Counted from the stretch's first letter, positions 7,569 through 17,579 are shown. The stretch: 45,813 bases of DNA from Flavobacterium collinsii (GCF_902804485.1 NZ_CADCST010000088.1:1-45813); one strand, 5' to 3'. The notes: generated from the letters alone by a model not told the origin. Numbers and translations are program-made.

Positions 7569-9440
7569 TTACTTCAATTCATAAATAAAGGACTCTGAAG
7601 GCGCTATTTTCAATCGCACAACTCCTTCTCCATTGTGTACTTTCAACTGCACAGAACTCTTTTCATACAGTTGATCTTTCAGTTCATAAACTCCTTCTTT
7701 CAAATTCCACTTTGCGATAATATCCGAAGGAATTTTTAAATCAAAATCACTTGTTTTTTCTGAAGAAAAATTAGCCACTATTATCAACTTTTGATTGACC
7801 GACCAACGCACATAGGAATAAATCAAATCATCGTAATGAATCGTATTCTGGCGATTTACACTTTGAATTTCCTGAAAACTTCCCATTAAAGCAGAACTCT
7901 TAATCGAAAAATTTAACAGTCGTTTGTAAAAATCACGAAGATTTTTCTCTGAATCCGAAAGCTGTCCTCCGTCAAACTTCCCATTATTCATCCAACGCTG
8001 ATGATTCGGCACTCCGATATAATCAAATATTGATGTTCTCGAACGGGTTCCAAAACCGGCATTCTCATTCGCAGCTTCCCCTACCTCCTGTCCAAAATAA
8101 ATCATCGTTGGAGACGTACTAATTGTTGCAGAAACCAACATTAAAGGTTTTCCTCTTTCCGGCGTTCCTGCAAATTCAGGACTTGCCAAGCGCTGTTCGT
8201 CATGATTGTCTAAAAAATGAAGCATATTGTGCTCAATATCTGTCATTCCTTTTTGAATATCCGACAATCCATCAGGTAAAGATTTTCCACGAATAATATC
8301 TTTCAGCTTATCATAAGTCTCTACTTTATCGTACAGATAATCCATTTTTCCTAAGCAGATGTAATTACGATACTCCTTCGGATTATACACTTCTGCTAAT
8401 AAAAAAGCATTTGGATCTTTCATTTTGATTGCCGAATTCATGTAACTCCAAAATTCATACGGAACCATCTCCGCCATATCATAACGAAAACCATCTACCC
8501 CTTTGCCTATCCAATACAAAGCAATCGATCTGAACTTCTTCCAGGAATCCGGAACGTCTTTATCTTGCCAAAAAGCGAAATGCTCCTGATACGTTTTTTC
8601 ATCAAATCCTACCGGCAGTTCAGGAAAATCCTTTGAGCCATCAGGACGGATTCCGTAATTTACTTTAACGGTCTCATACCAGTCATTTTGGTCCGGTTTA
8701 ACTTTTCGCGATCCATTTCCGGTCCATTTTGCAGGATTTTCATCAAATACACCATCAACAAGTACATTTTTCTCTCCGTTCAAGGGAATATCTCCATCCG
8801 GAATTTCGAAATGATTGTTTGGTATATAGTAGAAATTATTATCTCTCTTATATTCCGCATTAACATCATCATCAGCTCCAAAATCTTTCACTCCCACCGG
8901 ATTACTTTTTCCTTCGTATTTTCGTGCAATATGATTGGGTACAATATCAATAATTAACTTTAATCCTGCCTCATGTGTACGAGCTATCAACGCTTCGAAT
9001 TCTTGCAATCTGTTTGCCGGATTCGCAGCTAGATCGGGATTTACATTATAATAGTCTTTTACCGCATAGGGAGAACCGGCACGACCTTTTACCACTTCAG
9101 GATCATCGTCCGAAATCCCATAAGCCTTATAATCCCCAACCAATGCATGATGCGGAACACCCGTATACCAAATATGAGTCACCCCTAAATCTTTAATTTC
9201 ATGCAATGCCTTGTCTGTAAAATCATTAAACTTTCCAACACCATTCTCTTCAATGGTACCCCAAGGTTTATTCGTTGTGTTTTTATTCCCGAACAAACGT
9301 GTAAAAACCTGATACACCACAATCTTTTTATCTTTAGAAACTTCTTCTTTTATTGTGTTCATTTTTAGATCTTTGGTTTTACATGCTGAAAACAGCAGGA
9401 TTACAGACAATCCTGCAACAAAAAATTTCTTATTTATCAT
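7569..9440 (-). CDS. Alpha-amylase family (GH13) lipoprotein
   Basis: This is a surface or periplasmic glycoside hydrolase of the GH13 clan. I take the ATG at 9440, ten codons inside the longest frame, because it gives the signal MINKKFFVAGLSVILLFSAC with a lipobox Cys at residue 20. GH13 regions are visible: LIIDIVPNHIARK (region I, containing the DxxxNH), DGFRYDMAEMVP (region II with the nucleophile Asp), LLAEVYN (region III, general acid Glu) and HFLDNHDEQR (region IV). A C-terminal beta domain follows. No SusC/D genes are adjacent, so the substrate is uncertain, though an alpha-glucan is expected. The gene is transcribed alone. Confidence 0.93.
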   Translation of the reverse strand: MINKKFFVAGLSVILLFSACKTKDLKMNTIKEEVSKDKKIVVYQVFTRLFGNKNTTNKPWGTIEENGVGKFNDFTDKALHEIKDLGVTHIWYTGVPHHALVGDYKAYGISDDDPEVVKGRAGSPYAVKDYYNVNPDLAANPANRLQEFEALIARTHEAGLKLIIDIVPNHIARKYEGKSNPVGVKDFGADDDVNAEYKRDNNFYYIPNNHFEIPDGDIPLNGEKNVLVDGVFDENPAKWTGNGSRKVKPDQNDWYETVKVNYGIRPDGSKDFPELPVGFDEKTYQEHFAFWQDKDVPDSWKKFRSIALYWIGKGVDGFRYDMAEMVPYEFWSYMNSAIKMKDPNAFLLAEVYNPKEYRNYICLGKMDYLYDKVETYDKLKDIIRGKSLPDGLSDIQKGMTDIEHNMLHFLDNHDEQRLASPEFAGTPERGKPLMLVSATISTSPTMIYFGQEVGEAANENAGFGTRSRTSIFDYIGVPNHQRWMNNGKFDGGQLSDSEKNLRDFYKRLLNFSIKSSALMGSFQEIQSVNRQNTIHYDDLIYSYVRWSVNQKLIIVANFSSEKTSDFDLKIPSDIIAKWNLKEGVYELKDQLYEKSSVQLKVHNGEGVVRLKIAPSESFIYELK

Positions 9441-9504
9441 ATTTATTCTAATAATCTGATTCATTTCCAAACTAAAAATCCGCTCTTAATTCCGGAAATC
9501 TTTT

Positions 9505-9516
9505 CCTAAATTTAGG
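9505..9516. promoter_or_regulatory. 12-bp palindrome CCTAAATTTAGG upstream of the amylase gene
   Basis: This perfect palindrome lies 65 bp upstream of the amylase start. Its centre also resembles a -7 box (TAAATTTA) on either strand. It could be an operator or simply part of the promoter. The rest of 9441-9760 shows no gene, only AT-rich DNA with TTTGCG/ACAAAG-like words. Confidence 0.3.
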
Positions 9517-9759
9517 CTAATTTTTAAATTCAAAAGAAGACTAAAATCATTTTTGTTAGAGTCTACATTCAAAATTGCAAACTACAACGTAAGAGTATGC
9601 CGTTTTGTTGATAAATTAGATTAAAAGCCACAAAGATAAATAGTACAAAGTTTATCCATGAAAGAACTTAAAATGCTAGAAATTTCCAAGCTTTACTGAA
9701 CTTGTGCTGTAGACTATCTAAAAATAAATCTGCATTAATAAATTAATCTTAATATCAAT

Positions 9760-9787
9760 AAAGGTTGTAACCTTTTTCATAAATTTG
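9760..9787 (+). promoter_or_regulatory. Promoter with adjacent inverted repeat for the OstA-like gene
   Basis: TAAATTTG at 9780-9787 is an exact TAnnTTTG box 16 bases before the start codon. Just upstream is AAAGGTTGTAACCTTT (9760-9775), a perfect 7-bp inverted repeat with a 2-base centre. It occupies the place where a -33 element would lie and may be an activator or repressor site. Confidence 0.5.
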
Positions 9788-9803
9788 ACAAAAATTTAAT
9801 CCA

Positions 9804-11468
9804 TTGAAGAAATTACTCTTTTTCATATCCTATTGTTTGCTTTTTTTAAGCGCACAAGTCAGTTTTGCTCAAAAACCTAAAACAATAATTGTTGAAAATG
9901 CCGATTTTCAAGAAATCAACGAAAACGAAATCCCGGGTGCTTTACTTCTAATTGGGAATGTAAAAGTAAATCATGATGGCGTTGTGCTTACCTGTAACCG
10001 CGCTTACTTTTTTCAAAAAGAAAACTATCTCAAAGCCTTTGGAAATGTACAATTAGTACAAGGAGACACCTTGTTTCTAAACAGTAAATATGCGGAATAT
10101 AGTGGAAATGTGAAAAAAGCCTTCGCAACAGGAGATGCCGTAATGAGTTCTCCCGATGCCACTTTAAGCACCGATACCATAAATTTTGACCGAAATATTC
10201 AGCAGGTATATTACAATACAAAAGGTACGATCATCAACAAAGACAATACGCTGGTTAGTAAATCAGGAAGATATTATGTGGCCGAGAAAAAATTCCAATT
10301 CTTAACTGCAGTAACCATTACTAATCCAAAATATGTTATAAAATCAAACCATTTAGATTATTATAGCAATTCAGGACACTCGTATTTGCTCGGCCCTTCC
10401 ACCATTACCAGTAAAGCCAATTTTATTTATACCGAAAGAGGTTTTTACGACACCAAGAAGAACTTAGCCCATTTTCTACGGAAATCCTACATCAAATACG
10501 ATGACCGTCTCATAGAAGGAGACAGTTTATATTACAATCGAAACATCGAATTTGCCTCTGCAACCCGAAATGTAAAAATCACCGATTCTATCAATCGCGG
10601 TATTGTAAAAGGCCACTATGCCGAAATTTACAAACTTAAAGATTCCATGTTTGTTACTAAAAGAGCAGTAGCCATCAATCTGGTGGAAAAAGATTCCGTT
10701 TACATTCACGGAAAAAAATTGATGGTTACCGGAAAAGAAGGCGAACGTATTTTGAGAGCTTACAACAATGTACGTTTTTATAAAATAGACATGAGTGGAA
10801 AATGTGATTCTATTCATTCGAATTCCAAAACCGCTTTAACAAAGCTAATCGGAAACCCTATTCTTTGGAACGGGGAAAGCCAAATCACAGGAGATATCAT
10901 GCATCTTATTGGTGATAAAAACACCAAAAAACTGGATTCCTTAAAAGTCCTCAACAATACCTTTATCGTCTCGCGGGATACTCTCGGAACCGGCTATAAT
11001 CAGGTCAAGGGACTCAATTTATTTGGAAAATTCAAAGAAGGAAAGCTACATGATGTTGACGTTATCAAAAACACCGAAGTCATATACTACATGCGCAATG
11101 ATTTTAATGAATTGATTGGAATCAACAAGAATGTAAGCAGCAAAATCAATCTGATTATAGAAAACAATGATATTGAAACCATCACATTTTTCAACAAAGT
11201 AGACGGTGACGTTTATCCTGAAGCCGATTTACCTGAAAATGCCCGTAAACTAAAAGGCTTGCGTTGGCGAGGTGACGAACGAATAAAGTCAAAAGACGAT
11301 ATTTTTACTGCCGAAGACAATGAAATGAACGACAAATTAATCAAGGAAGGAAAAGACGAAGAGACTAAAGATAAAGATACTCCCATAAAAGTCAGAAAAG
11401 AAACCCTGGATTACGATAAAAAGAAACCCGCGTCGAAGAAAACTACTAATGCTAAGAGTAAAAAATAG
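9804..11468 (+). CDS. OstA-like (LptA-related) envelope protein
   Basis: The 554-residue exported protein has a signal peptide (about 1-22, ending VSFAQ). Several repeats of the OstA/LptA beta-jellyroll follow, visible as alternating strands such as LIGNVKVNHDGVVLTCNRAY and AFGNVQLVQGDTLFLNSKYA. The family binds and carries lipopolysaccharide across the periplasm. This long form is typical of Bacteroidota and has a highly charged Lys/Glu-rich tail (about 480-554). The start codon is TTG at 9804: it is directly followed by the signal peptide and no ATG serves better. It is the first of a same-strand series that continues with an aminotransferase. Confidence 0.85.
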   Translation: MKKLLFFISYCLLFLSAQVSFAQKPKTIIVENADFQEINENEIPGALLLIGNVKVNHDGVVLTCNRAYFFQKENYLKAFGNVQLVQGDTLFLNSKYAEYSGNVKKAFATGDAVMSSPDATLSTDTINFDRNIQQVYYNTKGTIINKDNTLVSKSGRYYVAEKKFQFLTAVTITNPKYVIKSNHLDYYSNSGHSYLLGPSTITSKANFIYTERGFYDTKKNLAHFLRKSYIKYDDRLIEGDSLYYNRNIEFASATRNVKITDSINRGIVKGHYAEIYKLKDSMFVTKRAVAINLVEKDSVYIHGKKLMVTGKEGERILRAYNNVRFYKIDMSGKCDSIHSNSKTALTKLIGNPILWNGESQITGDIMHLIGDKNTKKLDSLKVLNNTFIVSRDTLGTGYNQVKGLNLFGKFKEGKLHDVDVIKNTEVIYYMRNDFNELIGINKNVSSKINLIIENNDIETITFFNKVDGDVYPEADLPENARKLKGLRWRGDERIKSKDDIFTAEDNEMNDKLIKEGKDEETKDKDTPIKVRKETLDYDKKKPASKKTTNAKSKK

Positions 11469-11545
11469 TTTTCAGTTTTCAGTCGCAGTATTCAGTCGCA
11501 GTCGCAGTTTTCACTAACTGAAAACCGAGACTGAAAACTGAGACT
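11468..11545. repeat. CAGTTTTCAGTC-type word repeat with 13-bp inverted arms
   Basis: TCAGTTTTCAGTC at 11472-11484 is exactly complementary to GACTGAAAACTGA at 11529-11541. Several further TCAGTCGCAG words lie between them. It could fold into a hairpin behind the OstA-like gene but lacks a T-run. Similar CAGTTTTCAGTTTCAG words occur before thrA (36069-36100). Confidence 0.6.
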
Positions 11546-11570
11546 TATATCCCTTTGAACCTTAAAAAAA

Positions 11571-12767
11571 ATGAATCCAGATTTTATAAAATACCAGGCA
11601 CAAACTTCACCTTACCCTTTAGGAATGGAAGTTTCACACGCTATTGGCTCGTACATTTACGATACTAATGATAAAAAATACTTAGATTTTGTAGCAGGTG
11701 TTTCTGCTTGCACACTTGGACATCAGCATCCAAGAGTCAATCAGGCGATTAAAGATCAGCTGGACAAATATTCGCATGTTATGGTTTATGGGGAATATTC
11801 TCAAAGCCCAGCTGTACAATATTGCAAACTAATGGCTTCACTCCTACCCGAATCCTTAAGCAAAACGTATTTAGTCAATTCAGGAACGGAAGCGATTGAA
11901 GGAGCGTTAAAACTGGCTAAACGTTCAACAGGCCGCAGCCAGCTCATTTCTTGTCATAATGCGTATCATGGTAACACTATGGGATCTATGAGTGTTATGG
12001 GTTTTGAAGAGCGCAAGCAGGCTTTTAGACCACTACTTCCCGATGTTGATTTTATCACCTTTAATAACGAGGAAGATTTACAAAAAATAACAACCCGAAC
12101 TGCTGCAATACTATTAGAAACTATTCAGGGAGGTGCCGGATTTATTGAACCCCACGATAATTTTCTGCAAAAAGTCAGAAAACGTTGTGATGAGGTTGGC
12201 GCTCTGATGATTGTTGACGAGATCCAGCCTGGTTTTGGCCGAACAGGAAAACTATTTGGCTTTCAGAATTACGATGTCGTTCCGGACATAGTGGTGATGG
12301 GAAAAGGAATGGGAGGCGGAATGCCAGTAGGTGCTTTTACTGCTTCGGCAGAAAAAATGGATCTTCTGACGGAAAATCCCAAACTGGGACACATTACTAC
12401 TTTTGGAGGACACCCTGTCATTGCGTCAGCATGCCTGGCTACTTTGCAGGAATTAACTGAAACAAACTTAATGCAGGAGGCTTTAGATAAAGAAAAACTC
12501 TTTAGATCGCTTTTGGTACATCCTTTGATAAAGGAAGTTAGAGGAAGGGGATTGATGCTTGCCGCAATGACCGAAACTGCAGAAATAACAAATGAAGTTA
12601 TTTTAAACTGTCAGGACAAAGGGCTTATATTATTCTGGTTACTTTTTGAAGGATGCGCCATAAGAATAACACCTCCATTAACCATTTCTGAAGAGGAAAT
12701 TAAAGAAGGCTGTGCCATAATCTTAGATGTTATGGATGAAATCCTGAAAAAGGAACAACAAGTTTAA
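11571..12767 (+). CDS. Class III PLP-dependent aminotransferase
   Basis: The 398-residue protein belongs to the acetylornithine/ornithine/4-aminobutyrate aminotransferase group. The PLP site is clear: SGTEAIEGALKLA (about 104-116) for phosphate binding, the YHGNTMGSMSVMG aromatic-stacking region (132-144), Asp216 in IVDEIQPGFGRTG, and the Schiff-base Lys245 in VVMGKGMGGGMP. HITTFGGHPV carries the second phosphate contact. No arginine or other amino acid genes adjoin it, so the substrate cannot be assigned from context. It follows the OstA-like gene after a repeat-filled 102-bp gap. Confidence 0.9.
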   Translation: MNPDFIKYQAQTSPYPLGMEVSHAIGSYIYDTNDKKYLDFVAGVSACTLGHQHPRVNQAIKDQLDKYSHVMVYGEYSQSPAVQYCKLMASLLPESLSKTYLVNSGTEAIEGALKLAKRSTGRSQLISCHNAYHGNTMGSMSVMGFEERKQAFRPLLPDVDFITFNNEEDLQKITTRTAAILLETIQGGAGFIEPHDNFLQKVRKRCDEVGALMIVDEIQPGFGRTGKLFGFQNYDVVPDIVVMGKGMGGGMPVGAFTASAEKMDLLTENPKLGHITTFGGHPVIASACLATLQELTETNLMQEALDKEKLFRSLLVHPLIKEVRGRGLMLAAMTETAEITNEVILNCQDKGLILFWLLFEGCAIRITPPLTISEEEIKEGCAIILDVMDEILKKEQQV

Positions 12768-12860
12768 TTAAAACACATCATGATCGGGACCTGTTTCCCA
12801 TCGATAAATAAAATAATAACAAAATAATCTTTTTATAAATAAGAAGATTATGACTAAAAA

Positions 12861-12909
12861 CAGAATCGGAATTCTGTCCATATTGTTAATTAAATTGTTC
12901 AAAACAATT
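12861..12909. other. Two small inverted repeats in the gap before the TPR gene
   Basis: CAGAATcggaATTCTG (12861-12876) and AATTGTTcaaAACAATT (12893-12909) are perfect short stems in the 212-bp gap. Neither has a T-run, so they are possible operators or leader stems rather than terminators. TAAATTTA at 12944-12951 is a possible -7 box for the next gene. Confidence 0.35.
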
Positions 12910-12979
12910 AATTTCCTTTCCCCACAACAATAATATGGTTGCCTAAATTTATAACAGGCTAATTTCAAATAAAGACAGT

Positions 12980-14374
12980 ATGCAATTAAGCAACGAAGAA
13001 GAAGATTATAACCTATCCTTATCCAAATTTGAGTCGATGTTAAAAACTAACAAAGTACTCTTTTTTGATTCTGAAGAATTCGAAGAAATTATTCTTCATT
13101 ATTTAGACATAGGCAAGGCTAATTTAGCAAAGAAAGCCCTGAAACTTGCATTAGACCAACACCCAAAATCTACAGGCTTAAAATTAGTACAAGTAGAAAT
13201 GCTGGTTTACGACGACAAACTAGAAATCGCCGAAAAACTCTTAAATGAGTTGTATGCAATCGAACCTAACAACGAGGAAATTTATATCCAGAAAGCCAAT
13301 ATCTGTTCCAAAAGAGATCAACACGAAAAAGCGGTAGAATTACTTAAAATTGCCCTGCAATTTACAGACGATTACGCAGACGTGTACAACCTTATTGGAA
13401 TGGAGTATCTTTTTATGGATAACCTCGAGATGGCAAAAGACAGTTTTATCAAATGTCTTGAAGAAGATCTAGAAGATCAGTCTGCTCTTTACAACGTGGT
13501 GTATTGTTTTGAATTTTTAGATCAAAACCAGGAAGCCATTGTGTATCTTAACAATTATATCAATAAAAACCCATATAGCGAAATTGCCTGGCACCAGCTT
13601 GGACGTTTGCATTATGGTGTAAAAGAATACGAAAATGCCATTCGCGCTTTTGATTATGCAACGCTGATCGACGATGAGTTTTTGGGCGCTTTCATGGAAA
13701 AAGCAAAAGCTTACGAACGTTTAAAAAAATACAACGAAGCTATTGAAAGCTACAACCGTACTATCGAGCTTGACGATGCCACTTCTTATGCTCTATTGCG
13801 TATTGGAAAATGCTATGAAAAACTCGGAAATTCGGCAAAAGCTTTACAATATTACAACCAAACGGTACATGAGGATCCGCTTTTAGACAAAGGATGGATC
13901 GCCATTACTGACTTTCATGTGCGCCAGAAAAATTTTCAAAAAGCCCTGTTTTTTGTCAATAAAGCGCTGGCAATCGACAATCAAAATCGTTTGTACTGGA
14001 AACGTTATGCGACAATCAACAAACAAATGAACTTTTTTGAAGAAGCTGAATTTGGATACCGAAAAGCGGTAGAATTTGGAGATTATGCTTTGGATACCTG
14101 GTTATTCTGGGTTGATATTTTGCAATTTCTAGGCGAATTCGAAAGCGCAATTCAGACCCTGCTACAGGCAACTGAATATTTTCCGGAAGAGAATGAAATC
14201 GAATACCGATTAGCAGGATTGTATTTCATGATTCAGGACACTACCAAAGCTAAATTTCATTTGAGCAATGGTTTGCGTTTAAACTTTGACAATTACATCT
14301 TAATCGAAGATTTATTTCCGGTAGTATGGTCGAAAAAAACGGTTCAAAATTACATTGAAAAACACAGAAAATAA
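12980..14374 (+). CDS. Tetratricopeptide repeat protein (cytoplasmic)
   Basis: The 464-residue protein consists almost entirely of TPR units of about 34 residues. These are seen as repeated patterns such as AWHQLGRLHYGVKEYENAIR and LLRIGKCYEKLGNSAKALQY, roughly ten or more from residue 40 to 440. There is no signal peptide or membrane helix, so it is probably a cytoplasmic scaffold. It ends 2 bp before aroE, and the two appear to be co-transcribed. Its partner proteins are unknown. Confidence 0.88.
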   Translation: MQLSNEEEDYNLSLSKFESMLKTNKVLFFDSEEFEEIILHYLDIGKANLAKKALKLALDQHPKSTGLKLVQVEMLVYDDKLEIAEKLLNELYAIEPNNEEIYIQKANICSKRDQHEKAVELLKIALQFTDDYADVYNLIGMEYLFMDNLEMAKDSFIKCLEEDLEDQSALYNVVYCFEFLDQNQEAIVYLNNYINKNPYSEIAWHQLGRLHYGVKEYENAIRAFDYATLIDDEFLGAFMEKAKAYERLKKYNEAIESYNRTIELDDATSYALLRIGKCYEKLGNSAKALQYYNQTVHEDPLLDKGWIAITDFHVRQKNFQKALFFVNKALAIDNQNRLYWKRYATINKQMNFFEEAEFGYRKAVEFGDYALDTWLFWVDILQFLGEFESAIQTLLQATEYFPEENEIEYRLAGLYFMIQDTTKAKFHLSNGLRLNFDNYILIEDLFPVVWSKKTVQNYIEKHRK

Positions 14375-14376
14375 TA

Positions 14377-15126
14377 ATGATTGATATTTTAAGAAGACGT
14401 TTTGGCTTGCTAGGCCGTAATATTAGCTACTCTTTTTCAAAAGGATATTTTACAGAAAAATTTAGCGATGAAGTTTTTGCCGGCAACAGCTACGAAAATT
14501 TCGATATCTCTGAAATTAATTATTTCACCGAGTTAGTAAAAAACAATCCTGATTTAAAAGGTTTAAATGTTACAATTCCTTACAAAGAACAAGTCATTCC
14601 ATTCTTAGATAAGCTATCCAAAAAAGCAGCCTTAATTGGTGCTGTAAACACTATTAAATTTACTAAAAGCGGGAAATTAAAAGGATACAACACAGATTAT
14701 TACGGCTTCAAAAAATCATTAGAACCTTTACTGGAACCACATCATAAAAAAGCCTTGATTCTGGGAACAGGCGGAGCCTCAAAAGGTGTCGCTTTCGCTC
14801 TGGATGAGTTAGGCATACTCTATACTTTTGTTTCCAGAGAGGCCAAAGAAAACATGATCGATTACAACTTAATCAATGCGACTACTTTTGATAATTTTCA
14901 GATTATCATTAACTGTACACCAGTAGGAACAAGTCCTAATATCGAAGCTTGCCCTGATATTCCGTATGAGTTTTTTACAGACAAACATATTGCTTACGAC
15001 TTAATATATAATCCGGCAGAAACCGAGTTTTTAAAAAGAGCTAAGGAAAAGGGTGCCATCATAAAAAACGGCTACGATATGCTTATTTTTCAGGCAGAAA
15101 AAGCATGGAAAATCTGGAACAAATAA
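14377..15126 (+). CDS. aroE: Shikimate dehydrogenase
   Basis: AroE reduces 3-dehydroshikimate to shikimate with NADPH in the aromatic amino acid pathway. The 249-residue protein shows the substrate-site segment LLGRNISYSFSKGYF (about 8-22), the catalytic lysine in NVTIPYKEQV (about 64-73), NTDYYGF (about 106-112), and the Rossmann motif LGTGGASKGVAFAL (about 129-142). NCTPVGTSPN lies near 186. The tight 2-bp junction with the TPR gene suggests one transcript, and a terminator follows. Confidence 0.96.
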   Translation: MIDILRRRFGLLGRNISYSFSKGYFTEKFSDEVFAGNSYENFDISEINYFTELVKNNPDLKGLNVTIPYKEQVIPFLDKLSKKAALIGAVNTIKFTKSGKLKGYNTDYYGFKKSLEPLLEPHHKKALILGTGGASKGVAFALDELGILYTFVSREAKENMIDYNLINATTFDNFQIIINCTPVGTSPNIEACPDIPYEFFTDKHIAYDLIYNPAETEFLKRAKEKGAIIKNGYDMLIFQAEKAWKIWNK

Positions 15127-15159
15127 AAGTTTAAGACAGAACATTACTTCAAACATCTT

Positions 15160-15200
15160 AACCCGACAGTTTTCAAAAACCTGTCGGGTTTGTTGTTTTT
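15160..15200 (+). terminator. Terminator after aroE
   Basis: A perfect 10-bp GC-rich stem AACCCGACAG/CTGTCGGGTT (15160-15169, 15181-15190) is followed by TGTTGTTTTT. Confidence 0.85.
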
Positions 15201-15432
15201 ATACCAAATACTATAAAACAGCTATACCTTCCCGGTTTCCTAATTCCAAATCGAGATAAAACGACTTATGACGCCTTACTATCATCATTTTCTTTTTCAT
15301 TATCTAAAAATTCCGGCAATTTATAATTTAAATTAACTTCAAAAAATCAACAAAAAAACCCGCATGATATCTTTAAATTAAACCAATTAGTAAGAATTTC
15401 ATCGTAAAATAACGTATAAACAAACGATTTAT

Positions 15433-15463
15433 TTTGTAGTTAGAAACACCTTTACTATCTTTC
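15433..15463 (+). promoter_or_regulatory. Promoter of the DUF349 gene (TTTG-N19-TATCTTTC)
   Basis: TTTG at 15433-15436 is followed after 19 bases by TATCTTTC at 15456-15463. This matches the Bacteroidota TTTG/TAnnTTTG arrangement with one mismatch. It lies 34 bases before the start codon. The remaining part of the 15127-15497 gap shows no gene. Confidence 0.6.
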
Positions 15464-15497
15464 GCTCTGTTTAAAATAAAAACCTTATACATTTAAA

Positions 15498-17489
15498 ATG
15501 TTAGAAGAAAAGAATGATAACCTGCAGGAAGCAGACGGAAAATTAGAAATCGATACTAACGATTCTACTCAAAATAGTGCAATTGAAACGGCTGATGCCG
15601 ATGCAGTAACTGAAAATACAATTTCAGACCCTGAAATTGAATCAGAAAACACTGCCGAAGCTATAGAAGTCAATCATCAAACTGCATTAGATGCCATAAC
15701 AAATTCGAATGCCGAAGAAAGTGAAGATGAGACGCTTAAAGAGCGTCACGAGATTCCTATGCAGGATTATGACACCTTTTCTTTGGATGCACTTGTTGAT
15801 GAATTGAAAAAACTGATTAATACAGACAAAGTAATGTCGGTAAAAGATCATATCGAAGAAATCAAGAAGTCGTTTTTATTACAATACAACCACCTTATAG
15901 AAGAGAAAAAAGAAGAATTCAATGCTTCTAAACAAGATCCGAATGAAGAATTCGAATACCACTCTCCTTTAAAATCTAAATTTGACGAGTACTATAATGT
16001 TTTTAGAGAGAAAAGAAATGCTCATTTTAAACATTTACAAACCAACCTGAAATCGAATTTAGAAAACAGACTTGCCATCGTTGAAGAACTAAAAGAGCTT
16101 ATCAACCCGCAGGAAAACATCAAAGACACCCTTAAGCATTTTAATGATTTAAGAGAAAGATGGAAGAATGCCGGTGCAATTCCGAAAGACAAATACAACC
16201 ACGTCTGGAATAACTACCATTTTCATGTAGAAAACTTTTATGATTACCTGCATTTAGACCGTGAAGCAAGAGATTTGGATTTCAAACACAATTTGGAACA
16301 AAAACAAAAAATAATTGCACGTGTTGAGGAACTAGTTAACGAAACCGACATTAGCAAATCATTCCGCGAATTACAGGACTTACACAGAATCTGGAAAGAA
16401 GATATCGGACCGGTTTCTAAAGAACACCGCGATACGATCTGGAACAGATTCAGCGAACTGACCAAAAAAATTCACGATAAGAGAGAAGTTTTATTTGAAA
16501 GCCAAAGAGCAAACGAACAAAACAATCTTGAAGTTAAAAAAGACATCATCTCAAAAATTGAGGTTTTAGGAACCGAGAAAGTAAATTCTCACTCACAGTG
16601 GCTGGTACAAATTCAAAAAGTAGAAGCCCTTAGAAATGAGTTTTTCGCTGCCGGAAAAGTACCTTCAGAAGTAAATGAAGAAACCTGGGCCGCTTTTAAA
16701 ACTGCCGTTAGAAACTTTAATTCTTTTAAAAATTCTTTTTACAAAGACATTAAAAAAGATCAAAACGACAATTTAAACAAAAAGATGGCACTTGTAGCAA
16801 AAGCCAAAGAACTACAAGAAAGTACTGACTTTACTGCCACTACTCCTATCATGAAACAAATTCAGGAAGAGTGGAAACAAATTGGACACGTTCCTAAAAA
16901 GTATTCTGACAAAATCTGGAAAGAATTTAAAGATGCCTGTAACCACTATTTTGATAAATTAAAAGAGCACAAATCAGAAGAAAATGTTGATGAAGTAGCT
17001 GCTTTTGATAATAAGAAAGCATATTTAGACATCTTGAGAGCTTACCAGCTAACCGGTGATCACAAAACGGATCTGGATGCGATTAAAGCGCATATCGAAA
17101 TCTGGAAAGGATACGGAAAAGTTCCTTTTGCAAGACGTCATATTGAAGGGAAATTCAATAAAATTTTAGATGCTCTTTTTGAAAAACTAAGTTTAAGTAA
17201 AAAAGAAACTGAAATGATGCGCTTCTCAAACCGAATTGATTCTTTATCTGACAGTAACGATACTCGTAAATTAGACAACGAAAAGATTTTCTTAATGCGT
17301 AAAATTGAAGAAGTTCAAAATGAAATTTTCCAATTAGAGAATAACATTCAATTCTTTACCAATACAAAAAATGCAAAGAAAGAAAATTCAATTGTTCTCG
17401 AAGTCCGCAAAAACATTGCTATTCATAAAGAAAGCCTTGAAGTTTGGAAAGAAAAACTTAAACAATTGCGAAATTTAGGTCAGGAATAA
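15498..17489 (+). CDS. DUF349 repeat protein
   Basis: The 663-residue protein has an acidic, low-complexity N-terminus (about 1-95). Five or more DUF349 helical repeats follow, each marked by a W-x-x-x-G-x-V/I-P-K/S motif: ERWKNAGAIPKD, RIWKEDIGPVSKE, EEWKQIGHVPKK and EIWKGYGKVPFARR. The C-terminal 60 residues form a coiled coil rich in Glu, Lys and Asn. DUF349 proteins are cytoplasmic and of unknown biochemical role. There is no signal peptide. It is a single-gene unit with its own promoter and terminator. Confidence 0.9.
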   Translation: MLEEKNDNLQEADGKLEIDTNDSTQNSAIETADADAVTENTISDPEIESENTAEAIEVNHQTALDAITNSNAEESEDETLKERHEIPMQDYDTFSLDALVDELKKLINTDKVMSVKDHIEEIKKSFLLQYNHLIEEKKEEFNASKQDPNEEFEYHSPLKSKFDEYYNVFREKRNAHFKHLQTNLKSNLENRLAIVEELKELINPQENIKDTLKHFNDLRERWKNAGAIPKDKYNHVWNNYHFHVENFYDYLHLDREARDLDFKHNLEQKQKIIARVEELVNETDISKSFRELQDLHRIWKEDIGPVSKEHRDTIWNRFSELTKKIHDKREVLFESQRANEQNNLEVKKDIISKIEVLGTEKVNSHSQWLVQIQKVEALRNEFFAAGKVPSEVNEETWAAFKTAVRNFNSFKNSFYKDIKKDQNDNLNKKMALVAKAKELQESTDFTATTPIMKQIQEEWKQIGHVPKKYSDKIWKEFKDACNHYFDKLKEHKSEENVDEVAAFDNKKAYLDILRAYQLTGDHKTDLDAIKAHIEIWKGYGKVPFARRHIEGKFNKILDALFEKLSLSKKETEMMRFSNRIDSLSDSNDTRKLDNEKIFLMRKIEEVQNEIFQLENNIQFFTNTKNAKKENSIVLEVRKNIAIHKESLEVWKEKLKQLRNLGQE

Positions 17490-17501
17490 TTTAAATATCA
17501 G

Positions 17502-17533
17502 AACTGCAATGAATATTCATTGCAGTTTTTTTT
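17502..17533 (+). terminator. Terminator after the DUF349 gene
   Basis: Perfect 13-bp arms (17502-17514 with 17515-17527) form a 26-base palindrome ending in GCAGTT. Six more T follow. Confidence 0.88.
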
Positions 17534-17579
17534 ATCCTGTTCACATTATACCACAAAGTGTGTAATGGTTTGCGCAAAG

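Noticed and set aside
12768..12968. 66-codon open frame on the minus strand
   Set aside because: It covers an AT-rich gap with small inverted repeats, has no family-like features, and probably is the upstream region of the TPR gene.
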